Below are positions 52,366 to 64,000 of a DNA stretch of 64,000 bases, piece after piece (position 1 is the first letter of the stretch; the number at the start of each line of letters is the position of its first letter). A program made the position numbers and the translations under genes. The DNA is from Paralichthys olivaceus (Eukaryota; Chordata; Actinopteri; Pleuronectiformes; Paralichthyidae). The stretch covers positions 17,909,501-17,973,500 of the forward strand of contig NC_091107.1 of the NCBI RefSeq assembly GCF_024713975.1, written 5' to 3'. The notes under the pieces are model-generated. The model was given only the letters and a program-made list of their open reading frames with translations, was not told the origin of the DNA and ran no database searches.

Positions 52366-52529
52366 AATAGTAGTAGTAGTGGTACAAGTAATGGTATTAC
52401 ATGTAAAAAAAAATGTTCAGGGTTGGTTGAAAAGCTCTGTGGGAAAAGCCATTCAATGCACACCACAATAATGTTTTATATGCTGATGGTGTAGTGCTTG
52501 CTCATTGTTAGGTTTCTCTAAAATAAGTC

Positions 52530-52610
52530 TAAGTCTTGACCTTCTATGTAAAGTGCATTGAGATAGAGTATATTATGATTTGGCGCTATACAAGTAAAAA
52601 TGATTTGCAT
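52530..52610 (-). repeat. Family B 5' end fragment, reversed (second)
   Basis: Reads 'tctatgtaaagtgcattgag' and 'ttatgatttggcgctataca', again the reverse of the family B start. Two partial copies 170 bases apart suggest a local duplication or two insertions. Confidence 0.75.
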
Positions 52611-55600
52611 GAAATGTGACCAGTAGTCAAAGCTAACCCAAGAAGCTAAACTATCCCTCAGTTAAATACTATATTAGATTTAATGCAAATTGAAATTTAA
52701 CTATAGCTCAAAGGGGAATACTGTGTGTGCATTTGTCATCTGTAATTGCTTTAGAAATTAAGATTTAACCTACAAAACATTTAACCAGATTGCAAAAATC
52801 ATATATACACCACAACATGGAGCCTAAGTCAATTAGTTCACTGTGTTGTCAGGAAGGTGTGATGCCACAGACAACACCGAATTAATCTTCATTGTACTGC
52901 AGTGTTAGCTATGGTTTTGGATCCTTAGCAATTAATACAATCCTATTAGTGTGTCAACATAAAAATAGGGGTATGTAAGCTATATTGGTAATATGGGTGA
53001 ACAGATTGATTATGGAAAAAACTAAGCTTTCAAGTCTCGATCTCAAATACCCAACACCCCCAGTTTGTCAATTTGATATTGGTAATCAATATTTCTTGAA
53101 TCAAGTCCAGTTTGCCTTTGAAAAAACAGATTGTTTATGCTTCTCACTGGTACAGATATAATAGTCATTAGATACACAGGCACACTATTTTCCTTGAGTT
53201 GCATTGTGCTTGCATTTTTGTGTCATTGTGCTCTTCACATACTGTATTATGCATCTTGTGGGGAAGATTAATCCCGGGTAGAAGACTTCACGGTCAATAG
53301 TGTCACATGCTTTGTGATTTGATGAAAGGTTCTATTTGTGCAGCCTGATGTGTATGGCTCCCTAATCAAAGACTTATATTTCTGTGACAACTAAAATAAA
53401 TTACTCCATTACAATCGCCCACCTGCCCTCTCCACAGTATTGATAACGTTTTATTACCAGAGCGAGACAGATGGACAACACAGAAGACTGTGGCAAGTTA
53501 CGGGAATGCTTGTGAATGTTAGCTCATGGACAAATAATGTCAAGTCAGAACCTGCACAAAAGCAATCAAAAAAGAATGATTAGGTAGAAGATTACACATG
53601 TTCAACTCTGAAAACACTTCTGAAATACAGCACAGTGAAGGATAACTCCATATCCTGGGTTCCAGTTTTGACCGGGCCTATTAAAATACTCCAGCCAATT
53701 TAGACCTGCAAGGTTCACTTCCCCTATCAGCGAGTGAAAGAGAGGAGAATTTGGTCTGAAAGCCCAATCACACACAACGCTCTGAGTTCAGCAGGTGGGG
53801 AACTAGCAGCAGTAGGCACCATCAGGCAATAATACAAAGTTAATGATGCAGAATGGTGTCTTTCTCCATACCAAAGAAGATGTCAATACAGGATGTTTAA
53901 GAACGCTGTTCCTAATTACGCTTTTTAAATTCACCACTGACGTGATTGATGATTTCAAAGGGAGGCATTATTGATCCACTTCACAGACAAGTCCCATCGA
54001 TTGCAAGGCTAGAATGAATACAAGTTTTTTTTCCCCCTTCATCTCCCCCACTGAGAGAGAGATTGTACAATCAGAGCATCAGTGTGACCTATATGGGTAG
54101 TTTAGGAGCTAAATCACCTCTTTTAAAAAGCAGCCTGAACAAGAACATATAGAGGAGTGATTGCTGAATTGAGGGACCTTGTGGGACCTTCAGGGCATCA
54201 CGGAACAGTTAAAATCTCACCACTTTCTCATTTACCAGATGTTAAAATTTCATCCATCCATTCATTAATCTGTGGGATATTTCACAAATAACATATCTGT
54301 GTTGGGACTTCTCAGCATGAAATAAGTTTCAGCTGTTTTATAGACAGTCACCCAGCTGTGCAGCATCTCGCCTCTCGCGGCAATCAGCAGTGATGGAGTG
54401 ATGGATGCTCTGACGCACTGACAGATTGTTTTTTTCCCCCCACCTCTGCTCCCTGTTGACATGCCCCATTGCTCGTGCTTCTTATTCCACAGACTTTGTT
54501 ATTCCTCGTGAACAGCAAGGTCTTCTTATTAGTGGAGAAGCTGCCAGTTTCCTGCATGTCTAATTCCAACTATTAGCAAATCAACAAGAGAGGAGGTACT
54601 CTGACATCACCTGCAGAGAAAAGAAATCTGCATATTCAGGGAGATTTGACTGATTCTCTATCAATACATTGTGTTCTGTTTGAATTAAACCAAACATGAT
54701 TGATTACCACACTGAACTGCAGCACACACAAAGAGGTCCTCCATAACACCATGTTGAATCTCACTGGCAAGTGCACTTCAAATGGCAAAGTGGGCTACAG
54801 CTTATGATTAAATGGTCTGCAGGCGAAGCCTTTTTGTCTTTTTTTGTAGAGAGAGCTCTTTCTGAAGGCCAAAGTTAATGCAGTCATAGAAAGAACTCTG
54901 ATACACTCCCACGTGAAATGGCCATGTGAGGAAAGCCCGAAGGGAGAAAAGGCCTTGAATGAATTTGAGAGGGAGAGAGTGGGAGGGAGGCAGATAGAGA
55001 GAAAGTTCAAACATTACTGATCCTAAAATATCCTTTTGGTTTCTGGTTCAATTGGAATTCGGCAGTAAGTGTCTGCTAAAAGCTCCATTTTTGTTGCCCT
55101 TCCATTGCTGCGGAGCTTTTAGAGTTAGATGATGACAGATTGTGAGCTACCTGATATCCTTCATCATCCTCCCCAGTGGAGGTGTTTGTTCCGCCCTGGG
55201 CAAGTCCTCGAGGACTAACAAACAGCCGGCATATTTGATGGACTATGGGGAGACATCTGCTCTGCCTGTCTTTGCCGTGCAGAATGAAAACAACATGTTA
55301 CAGTGATCAATCAATATGCAAACTGTGTCCTTTTGGACTGATGATTAACCTCTCAGACTTAATGCTTTTCAAGTCATATGAGCTTGTCATTGTAAATCAG
55401 GGCTGAATAGTTATAAGGTGTGACCATGAGAGAATAATCTGCATGCTCGATACAACCTGAACAGCATTTTCACAACAGAGTTTCAAGCCCCCTCAGGGAT
55501 AAGCTCTGCTGTGTGTGCTCGAGGGACGAGAGGGAAAGAAAAAGTCTGCACAGTGCAATCTGATTCGTGGTTGTAAGCTCACCATCCCTCACAAAGAAAT

Positions 55601-56320
55601 CAGGAGGAAATCAACCCAGCCAAAACATCCTTTGAGGACTTTCAGCCATTTTAAACTGTGAGTTGCTCACATCAAGCAGATGTGTTCGGGTGTTGGGATG
55701 AGCTAATGGCAATAGGTTGATTTTAGCCCCTGAATATCTTCACTGCTGTAGACAGGTGGTTCCCTACCTGGTTCCCATGGAGTCCTGAGAGGAAAACGCA
55801 GCATTGGCTGCAATACGATGCATCGTGACATTTAACAAATGAATGCACATGTCAGTGCATATTAATCTTGTTATTGATAGGTGTTTGTATCTTCTAATCC
55901 GACTTGAATGTTTGAATTTACTTAAATTGTTCATGTGTTTGACTATGACGTATTGTAAGGCATTCTTTAGTGTGTAGAGAGGTACGGTGAAATAAAAAGT
56001 ACTTAAGTTTGTTTAACATTATTATTATTATTTTACAAAATGGTTTCTAAACCTGAAGCCTTTTCCTCCTGAATTACCTCCTCTCCTTGAGAGTTCCTCT
56101 AAATTGAATTATCTAACTCTCTTTTTATATATCTTTCCGTCTTTGCTCTTATGCAATCACTTTGTGGTCACTGAGACCCCGATCTGTCATTTCTGATTTA
56201 CAAACTGAGGCCTAATCTCCTTGTGCAGTCTTTGTGTATCAGTCAAGACAGGAGCACTGGGTAAACACTAACAACGTAAATGTAAATAGACCTAAATCAA
56301 GTCATGTCAGAGAAGATACA

Positions 56321-56530
56321 TTTCAAACCGGGTTCCTCCGGGCGCCAGGGGGCAGCGGAGCCTTCACACGAACCTCAGTGAGGACACTCTTCAGAGCGGA
56401 AGTCGTTCGTCGTTGGTCAAAACAACATGGTGTCACCCTGTGGGCAATGTGAACGTAAACAGGGAAGCTCAGCTCAGAGAGGATAGACACCATCACACCG
56501 GCGGGAGGACTGCAGGGTGTTTTAAAGCTC
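56321..56530 (+). promoter_or_regulatory. eral1 promoter region with a CTCF-like site
   Basis: CpG-rich DNA just before the eral1 start codon. At 56341-56357 the sequence GGCGCCAGGGGGCAGCG fits the CTCF core CAGRKGGCRS exactly, with a partial upstream match. Its place between two divergent genes suits a boundary or promoter-bound CTCF site. No TATA box is evident. Confidence 0.5.
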
Positions 56531-59500
56531 ATGTCTCTGAGAGCGTGTGCTCGGGCTGCCAGAGACGCCGCGGTCGTGTGCACACGGCCCCTCGTGTCTG
56601 CTCGACAGGGAAGTGCGTCATGGTTCCTCACAGCGGGTCAGTGACGAAGTGACGGGGGTTCTCCTCCTGGTTTCTATCTGTTTATTTATTCACTTCACCA
56701 AGGACCACAGCGGGTCTGCAGGCAAGCGGGGCATGATCATTAAATGTTGCAAATGCACTGAGGTTTGAAGGGATGGTGGCGACTAAAAGGCTGAGAGAAG
56801 GTCTGCTCCTCCATGAGTCTGATGTGATGGTTTTAATATTCCCCACTAAAACCTGTGTTCACCCTGTGTGAGGAGAGATTACTGATTATAAACAGAATAA
56901 GTTACAACATTAGTGGAAAAATGTAGTAACTTTCTGTTTAACAATAGTAGATTTACACCAGTAACTTCCCTGAATGACAAGACAACACACACCAATGTAA
57001 ACACCAGCAACTTATTTTCTTTAAAGGCATAATTTAATCCACATTTAAAACACAAAAGCTTTTGTAGTGATTAAGTACACCCACCGCTCAGAACTGTTTA
57101 ATACTTGTTCCCTTACTTAAGTTCAGACACATAACGAAGTACATTTACTTAGTTACTGTACTTACCTTATCTGTATAGATGTATTTTCAATCTTACTTTA
57201 CTACATATATAAGTAAATAAGTGTTTTTTTACTCCACTGCGTTGTTAATGCATTGTGTTGCATGTTCACTTAGTTTAGATGTATTTTTTAAAGAAATCAA
57301 TAAGGGAAGTTGGACCATTGATCCAATCAGAGGGGACAGGTAACATTAGACCCCGCCTCCTGCAGCAGCAGCATTAGTGGTGAAGAAGAATGACCTAAGA
57401 TGTTGAGACGTGATGAGAATGATGTACTGTTACTTTTCATACTTAAAGTATCTTTAAAAGCAAGTAGTTACTAACTCATATTCAAGTAGAAAAGTTAATG
57501 TAGTACTTTTACTTGACCACATTTTTGTTTATTTATTTGTAAAATGAATGAATCTGCTGGAGGTCCAGGTCACATACACTGAGAATGAGTAAAGTAGGAG
57601 ACAGCTCATTAACCTGCTGTTAAATGAACAATGTTTAAATATTTATATAATCTCTATTTTTCAGTGGAGGGGTAGATTTTATCATTACTGTTATGTCTTA
57701 GAATATTTCTGGAGGTTATCATTAAACTTTAATTGACTCTCCTGCCCTACATCCAACAGCCCAAACCTCAGTCATACGTAGTTTTATTTTTGTATGTAAT
57801 TTAGCTTACTTTATAATTTAGAGACAACAAGCGAGTACTTACATTTGAAAACCTGGATCTAGCAACACTTAGACATTTCTTCTTGATACCTGACTTGATC
57901 AGTTATCAATATTATTGGTAACTTTCTGTCAAGCAACAAAGAGAACAAACCAAAGTTTTTATATTCAGCGTCTCCCACCAAAATGTCAAACAATTCAACT
58001 CCTCATAAATCATTGCAAAGGTGATATTGACATATGCAAGTCATGAGTTGTTTACATGTTTGCAGTCGTTTTCTTTCCTGTCTTTGTTGGCATGTCACCA
58101 CAACTTACTATTCAACTGCAGTAAAGTGTAAAACCAACTGGACAGAAGGAATTATACTGCAACATTGTCTTCCACAGTACTTACAAAACAGGGGCCCACT
58201 TGTGAAAACATCGCTCTGTAGCCCTACCAGTGGACTAAAACTCCACAGGGTACCTTTAGGGTGTACTATTAAAATTATGAATTATTTATAGCACATTTAA
58301 TGTGATTTCCAAAGGCAGCTCTGTGTGCACAAACACCCAAATACTTAGTTGGAAGAAGGTGTTTCTGTTATAAATTTTATGGCATGATATACACTCTTGG
58401 CAGAGAGCTTATGAATGCATAATAATACTGTGTCAGTTAAACATTCAGGTAAACACAATCAGTCAGTTACCTGGCAGCCCTGCTGGCAGTGAAGTGATGG
58501 ATATGTCGATGTCTTTACAGGAAATGCTGCCTGCCGCAGAGGAGGGAGGAATGGATTTATCTTCACGCCTGCCTGTTTTATTACATCAGAGGCGTTTCTC
58601 AATAGACTGATGAAAGGCAAAGCAGCAGAAGCAGATGGCAGCTTTTATCGCCTCCCAGCCTCAGTTCCGCCGGACAGTGGTAACCAGACCACTACCTCAG
58701 AGATTTACATCCATCAACTCATCTAATCATTCTGGCTCAAATAGTGCTGACGTCATCCTTCCACCACTCTCATTCCTGTTTTTACTGCAGCCACATTCAC
58801 TTTTACTGCCCGTCTAATGATTAATTCTACTTGGTTTTTTCCAGGTGAACAACTGTCTTTGTTGCTGAGACATCCAGATCAGCCTGACAACTCAAAGGTT
58901 TTGAAAGTGGCGATATTAGGTGCCCCGAATGCTGGGAAGTCCACGTTGTCCAACCAGCTCCTTGGCAGAAAGGTATCTGTCTTAACTGCCTCTGTTGTAA
59001 TCTTCCACTGTCTAATGTAGCTGTCCCACTGAGGGGGAGGAGGAGGTGTTTGCTTTGTTAAATGCAGTATTCATTTCTTCAAGGTGTTTGCTGTGTCCAA
59101 AAAAGTACACACAACGCGGTCACGTTCCCTGGGCGTCCTAACAGAGGATGATACACAGATAGTAAGAGCTTTTTCCACCTCTTCTGATGCTTTTTAATGC
59201 CATTTGAAAGCCAAATGCTTCAGTCAGTACATATGTATGTTATTTTTTTATAGATTTTACTGGACACTCCTGGTCTCACCACTCCATCAAAGGTTAAAAG
59301 GTGATTTATTAGATTTGTCACCATTCTAGTCTCCATAGAGTATAATCGTACAGTTTAACGGATGAATCAACCCTCTGTGTCCACAGACATCAGCTGGAGA
59401 AGTCTTTGCTTGTGGATCCCTGGAATACAGTCAAAGAAGCTGACCTAGGTATTTAATTTTCTTATGCTCAGCCATTTTTTTGTTGACTTGTGCTTTTGGT

Positions 59501-62500
59501 TCATGGATTAAACACAAAGTGGAACATAGTGCTTAGTTTCAAAGGTTTATAATGGGAACTTTTCCAGTGGTCGTGGTGGTGGATGTGGCAGACAAATGGA
59601 CGTGCAGGAGACTTGACTTTGAGGTGCTCAAATGTCTGGCCCAGCACCCAAACATCCCAGCTATCCTGGTCCTCAATAAGGTATTCTGGACTCACACTGT
59701 CATCAGCAGCTTTTACATCTACAGACACTAAAACTTTCATCTGATTTTTTACATTTTTATTATTATTATTTTATTATTCTCGGCTGCATATACAGTTATT
59801 TTGTGATGAAAATAGTATAACCAGACTTTCATATGACATCTCACAGAAACTTTTCTTATAGAGGTCTTCACTAATACTCTTCTCTCTGTAAGGTGGACCT
59901 GGTGAAAGCTAAGGACAAGCTGCTGGAGACTACAGCAGAGTTGACATGTGGAATGGTGAATGGACGCAGAATGCGGGTCAGGCCAGTGATCAAGCCTCCA
60001 TGGGCTGAAAAGAGGCCAGCGAGGGATTCAGAGTTGTCCCTTGACGCAGACAACGCAGTGCCCGAGGATAGCAGTGAGCCAAACTCTGCACTGAACAAAG
60101 AGCAGCTCAAGGCGCTGAGGAGCCAGCAGGGCTGGCCTCACTTCAAAGATGTCTTCATGCTGTCCTCTGTGGACAAAGAGGATGTGGAGACACTGAAGGT
60201 ACACATTGGATCAGGGGTGTGGAGCCTATATAACATCCTTCGCTGCCATAATAAATGATTATCATGTGGCTGGCACTGCTTCTCTTTGGCTATTTGTCTG
60301 ATGTCAGATGGAAGTGAGGATGATATTACTTGCAGCAGGGCTTTTCAGGTTTGGGAGAGTCAGAATTGAGTTTTTTCAAAGAATCAGATTAGTGCTCACA
60401 GCGGTCAGTCGTCCCAAACAGAAATGCAAGGCTCTGAGCATGTCGTCTCGTGCGTCAAGATTACAAACAAAGTCAATGCAAAGACACGTCTAGACTCAAA
60501 TATGCGTCAAGACCCTTGGGCATTGTGTCTGGGGCATTTGACGCAGTGCATTTGATGTGAAATTTGCAACGCACTGGGTGTTTGCTCGCCACCTCTGTGC
60601 TAGATTATATTGGATACACAGTAAGCATACAAACCTATAGAAAATGTACAAAATTCATGTTAAAAAGGGGAAAGGAAGGACATCTCTTGTCTCAGTTTTC
60701 AGACTTAACATGTTACAGAGACAACATTGTAACTAAAAGCTGTAGCAGTGAAATACCAGTATGTAAAACCTAAAGATGGTTTACTATTTATGTTACTGAT
60801 TATTCTCCTCTTCAACATTTCCACACATCTAAAAAAAAATATAATGTGCACTGAGAATACAATTTTGAAATATTATGGTAATTTAAAGCTAAGTTAATTT
60901 TGTTGTAGTTTAATGTCTGCCGGGCTTTTATTTCATCCTTTTAGAGCTACCTCATGGTCACCGCCAAGCCAGGGTCGTGGCAGTACCACAGTGAGGTCCT
61001 GACGGATCAGAGTCCTGAGGAAGTTTGCACCAACATCATCAGAGAGAAGCTTCTGGAATATCTGCCTCAGGAAGTGCCTTATTCAATGACACAGGTGTCT
61101 AATTCTGCAGGGACACTCCACAGCACATGTGATAATAAGCTGACAGCAAAACGACAACACCTATTACATCCCACTGCACAGATTCTGAGGCCTATTTAAA
61201 GCCCTTCATACTCACTTTAACTCTCCATTCTGACATGAGCATTGATGCAGCTATTCAACCCAACCCCCACCTGCTTCTCATGCTTCACATATGCGCTATG
61301 GTCATTTTGTCAATGATGTTGCTAATATTGGGATGTTTCTGTTTTCAGGCTGTTGAGCTCTGGCAAGATGGAGAAAATGGTGAACTCGATATTTCAGTGA
61401 AACTTTATGCCAAGAAAGAAACTCACATGGTAAGTGCAATTACTCTGTTTTATCACGCCCATGTAATATGTTATTGTTGGTCAGTGGCCAGTGCATTCTC
61501 CCATTGGTCCTCCGAAGTTCAGTGCATGTCTGAAAGCAGTTTTTCCTGTTTTTTTTGTCTGCTCCAGTCTTCAAGAACACCGTGAGAGGATTTTTTTCAA
61601 ATTTGATACAAACGTTTTGTCGTTCAAATGTATTGGATTTTAGAGGTCAAGGCAGCTGTGAACTGACAAACCACATTTTTTGCCTGGTGAATGTGTTATC
61701 TTAAGAGCTCCTCGGGAGAATCCTTTCAAATTTGGCAAATTTGACATTAGTTTTAAATTGTCAAGCTCAAGGTCAAAACATTTTCATTTCAGCCTCTTAA
61801 ACATGTCATCTCAAATCGGACTTTTGGGAATTTAACTTTAGATTTCCATCAGTCTGGAAAAAAACATGTAATTAAACTGAAACTGCACTGGTTGGCGGAA
61901 GCATACAACCCCAGAGTGGTAATTGTAGTTTTTTATGGGAGTAACTTAAGCATTTTTGTCGTATTGGAACGACAGAAAGACTTAATTGTTCACATCCAAA
62001 ATCAATGATTAAAATTCAAATGAATCCATTTGCCTGATCGCCAATGTCAAATGCTGCAAAAGTTTCCATGTAGCCCCTTCTTTATCAAAGTCTCAACTAA
62101 CAAATAACGTTTGCTTCTCTTTAGACGTTCTTTTGTTCACATCAGATGTACTATGAATGCAGCACAAACCAGAATGAGTATGCTCAGTAGAGCTCATACC
62201 TCTGTCAAGGCTCAACAGTCCCCTTAAATTCAATCAAGCTGCAACAAATTGCAGACACTCATCGACCAGTTCCCTAAATGTGCCTGATTCTTTCATCAAG
62301 ATCCATGAATTATGGGAAATTACTGAAAATGTAAAAAAAGAAAAAGAAGCTCTCTCTCACAATGTTAAAGAAAATGAAAACAAATTCTGGATCCATCCGT
62401 TGGTCTGGATCTGTGTCAAAATGTAAATGTTTCTTCCTTGGCCTATACCTCATCCTTCCAGGAAGTTTCAAGAAAATCGATAGAGTAGGTTTTGTAATCT

Positions 62501-63364
62501 TGTTTACATACAGCAAAACAGCCAATGAAAACATAAACTTGTTGTTCGAGGTACAAGCCATCAAAAATATTGCTGTCAAACTAATTCAAGAGTATAAGAG
62601 GGGAAAAAATGTACAGCTTCTAGTATTTATTCCCCCCCACCCCCACATACCTTGAGGTTCCTCTTTCTTTGTGTTTTTAACTAGTAAATATTTGAGCAGC
62701 TTTTCTAAACCATACATATTTGATGACAAAGAATATTTGAGGCTACATCTGTGCCTCTGAAATATTTCAAGGCCAGTGACCTCTGAGAGTGAGTGAGTCA
62801 CGCCTGCATCATTCTTCAGCTTTTCCACTCAGCCAAGGAATATATCCAGAGGTGTAAACAGTTTCAGAAGTCAGGCGGATTACCGGCCACAGGAATCAAA
62901 TATCATCTGCTCCATCAATAGTTCCTTGTGCAAAGATATGTGTTCAATTTTCTTTGAGGAGATTGAAAACGAAAATGAAAATTTGAGTGTAACATTCTCT
63001 TTACAATGTTTAAATCTTTGATTGCAGTTTGGATGAATACAGTTAAGAAATATTTCACAGTTGTATTTGACCATATACTGTAGTTGACATCATCCTTTAA
63101 TATGGATGCATTACATTATCTTAAACTAAGATAGAAACTTAACTGAAAATATGTCTTTCAAATGTTCCAAATGTTCTTCATGCAGTAAAAATACAACCAA
63201 TGACTGTCTATTCACCGGTGCTCTGTGTCTTGTGTCTGTAGCCGATGGTGATCGGCACAGCTGGCCAGATGGTAGCGCAGATTGCCCGAGAGGCGGGCGA
63301 GGACCTGAGCCGGGTCTACCTGAGGGAAGTGAAGCTAAAGCTCTCGGTCAAGCTGATCAAGTGA
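56531..63364 (+). CDS. eral1: Era-like mitochondrial 12S rRNA chaperone (ERAL1), 11 exons
   Basis: ERAL1 is a GTPase of the mitochondrial matrix that binds the 3' end of 12S rRNA during small-subunit assembly. Exons are 56531-56636, 58635-58679, 58845-58972, 59084-59161, 59254-59300, 59387-59448, 59568-59680, 59893-60198, 60945-61094, 61349-61429 and 63242-63364. All junctions hold phase, giving 412 residues (human 437). The GTPase motifs are G1 GAPNAGKS (76-83), switch HTTR (102-105), G3 DTPG (123-126), G4 NKVD (192-195) and a G5-like SSV. The C-terminal KH domain ends LSVKLIK. Residues 1-35 are Arg/Ala/Ser-rich with little acid, as expected of a mitochondrial presequence. Exons 3-11 are secure. 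Exons 1-2 are less so: the first donor is GTCAGT and exon 2 has only 45 bases; a start at the ATG of 58635 is out of frame with exon 3. Confidence 0.9.
57070..57540. repeat. Diverged fish repeat in eral1 intron 1
   Basis: Phrases such as 'aagtacatttacttagttac', 'tgtacttacc', 'actccactgc' and 'agtacttttacttgaccac' match a common teleost repeat built on AAGTACATTTACTCAAGTAC words. A unique-looking GC-richer block (about 57300-57400) sits in the middle. Confidence 0.6.
58748..58755. promoter_or_regulatory. CRE palindrome in eral1 intron 2
   Basis: Perfect TGACGTCA, the consensus cAMP-response element. A second copy lies at 50952-50959 in fam222b intron 1. An 8-base motif can occur by chance, so function is only a possibility. 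Confidence 0.3.
61560..61880. repeat. Diverged fish repeat in eral1 intron 10
   Basis: Contains 'caaatttgatacaaacgttt', 'ttggattttagaggtcaagg', 'cagctgtgaactgacaaacc', 'atcctttcaaatttggcaaa' and 'caagctcaaggtcaaaac'. These match, with many changes, a widespread fish repeat marked by 'CAAATTTGGCACAAACGT' and 'GGTCAAAGGTCAAGGTCA'. Confidence 0.65.
62195..62545 (+). repeat. Dispersed fish repeat, family A, copy 6
   Basis: Nearly full-length copy in eral1 intron 10: 'tcaacagtccccttaaattc', 'atcaagatccatgaattatg', 'ctctcacaatgttaaag', 'tctggatccatccgttggtc' and 'atccttccaggaagtttcaa'. It is on the plus strand. Confidence 0.75.
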
Positions 63365-64000
63365 AGAGGATGGAAGTGTCTTTAAGCGGGGAAATCTTAA
63401 AGAGATGAAGAGGTGGAGACGGATCCCGCTGGATTTCTCCACAAAGGACAGACCTTAAGAGTCAAACGAAGGATAAGATCCTGTCTTAAGTCTGAGGTGG
63501 AGTTATGAGACAGCAAAAACTGTATCCATAAGCCCAGAGCTGCCACTGACTCTTTAAGGAAAAGAAATAAGCTTATCAAAATAATAAGTTTGACATATAA
63601 GTTTGACCTTTGCATCAGCAGCATTCTATCAGGCAGAAGTATAAGTCCTATTTATTTAAGATCAGATAAACAGTGGTAGAAAATGTGATTAAACTGTTGT
63701 AAAATAAACCTTAGTTAATTTTTTGTGTGATATTCTGCGGGTTATTTTATGCTTTTGAATGTTAGCTGACAGTTGAAGATAAAGGGAAAGAGAGATGGGA
63801 GGTGACATGTGACAAATGTCCCCAACCGGCGCCATTTTAGAGACCTTCAGGCCACCCACTCTCTGTGCAAGAATGAGATGCATCAGGGAAATGGAGAAAA
63901 CATGTTAATAAAAAGCAGCTAACGCAAGCGACAAAGCAGAGTGCGATGAATTATAGACACTTATTTATTGCTGATATATTTTAGGTAAAAAACACGACGA
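63365..64000 (+). other. eral1 3' UTR and right edge
   Basis: Non-coding sequence after the eral1 stop. AATAAA signals are at 63703-63708 and 63907-63912. The first would give a 3' UTR of about 360 bases. Beyond it nothing is recognised. In human the miR-144/451 cluster lies just past ERAL1; its mature sequences are not present here. Confidence 0.6.

Larger units (their letters stand above)
51901..56320. other. Intergenic region between fam222b and eral1
   Basis: Divides the two divergent genes. It holds the trinucleotide repeats at 52039-52215 and two reversed family B fragments (52290-52365, 52530-52610). From 52620 to 56320 there is moderately AT-rich sequence without recognisable exons, repeats or RNA genes. 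Confidence 0.55.

Noticed and set aside
58635-58817. 58635 ATG as the eral1 start (a presequence-like 60-codon frame)
   Set aside because: The frame cannot be joined to the secure exon 3 at 58845 in the correct phase with any GT donor, while the 45-base exon model can.
63060-63110. miR-144-like words ('atatactgtag', 'gacatcatcc') near the eral1 3' end
   Set aside because: Only short partial matches, no convincing hairpin, and no miR-451 sequence nearby. The cluster known beside human ERAL1 would lie beyond the right edge.

Overview
The window is nuclear DNA from a vertebrate, almost certainly a percomorph-type teleost fish. The genes are split by GT-AG introns. The encoded proteins match known vertebrate families closely, and the interspersed repeats are of kinds common in fish genomes. 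I see no prokaryotic, viral, CRISPR or operon structure. I rebuilt five protein-coding genes exon by exon, checking that reading phase stays intact across every junction.

Layout, left to right. (1) emc6 on the minus strand (CDS 1726-2058, 5' leader exon near 2750-2940) encodes a subunit of the ER membrane protein insertase. (2) shpk on the plus strand (4757-8372, 7 exons, 459 aa) encodes sedoheptulokinase. (3) trpv1 on the plus strand (CDS 14206-21915, 15 coding exons, 786 aa) encodes a heat/ligand-gated cation channel. (4) fam222b on the minus strand (CDS 32740-24770 in two coding exons, CpG-rich promoter near 51.7-51.9 kb, about 27 kb in all) encodes a proline/glutamine/histidine-rich protein of unknown function. 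(5) eral1 on the plus strand (56531-63364, 11 exons, about 412 aa) encodes the mitochondrial Era-like GTPase that chaperones small-subunit rRNA.

Gene order: shpk followed by trpv1 on one strand matches human 17p13.2, where EMC6 is also nearby. fam222b and eral1 in divergent orientation match human 17q11.2. Here the two blocks are joined, with trpv1 and fam222b converging tail to tail near 22.3-22.8 kb. The genes do not form one pathway; they are an ordinary syntenic neighbourhood.

The rest is intron and intergenic sequence. It holds one fish repeat family in at least six copies on both strands, a tRNA-derived SINE, a MITE with terminal inverted repeats, a LINE ORF2 relic, several other repeat fragments, and microsatellites. 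Two microsatellites touch gene function: one just before the shpk start codon, and one forming the polypyrimidine tract of the fam222b start-exon acceptor. I found no new multi-gene system. The most informative signals are residue changes in the trpv1 vanilloid pocket, pore and gate, and the sequence features at the promoters.
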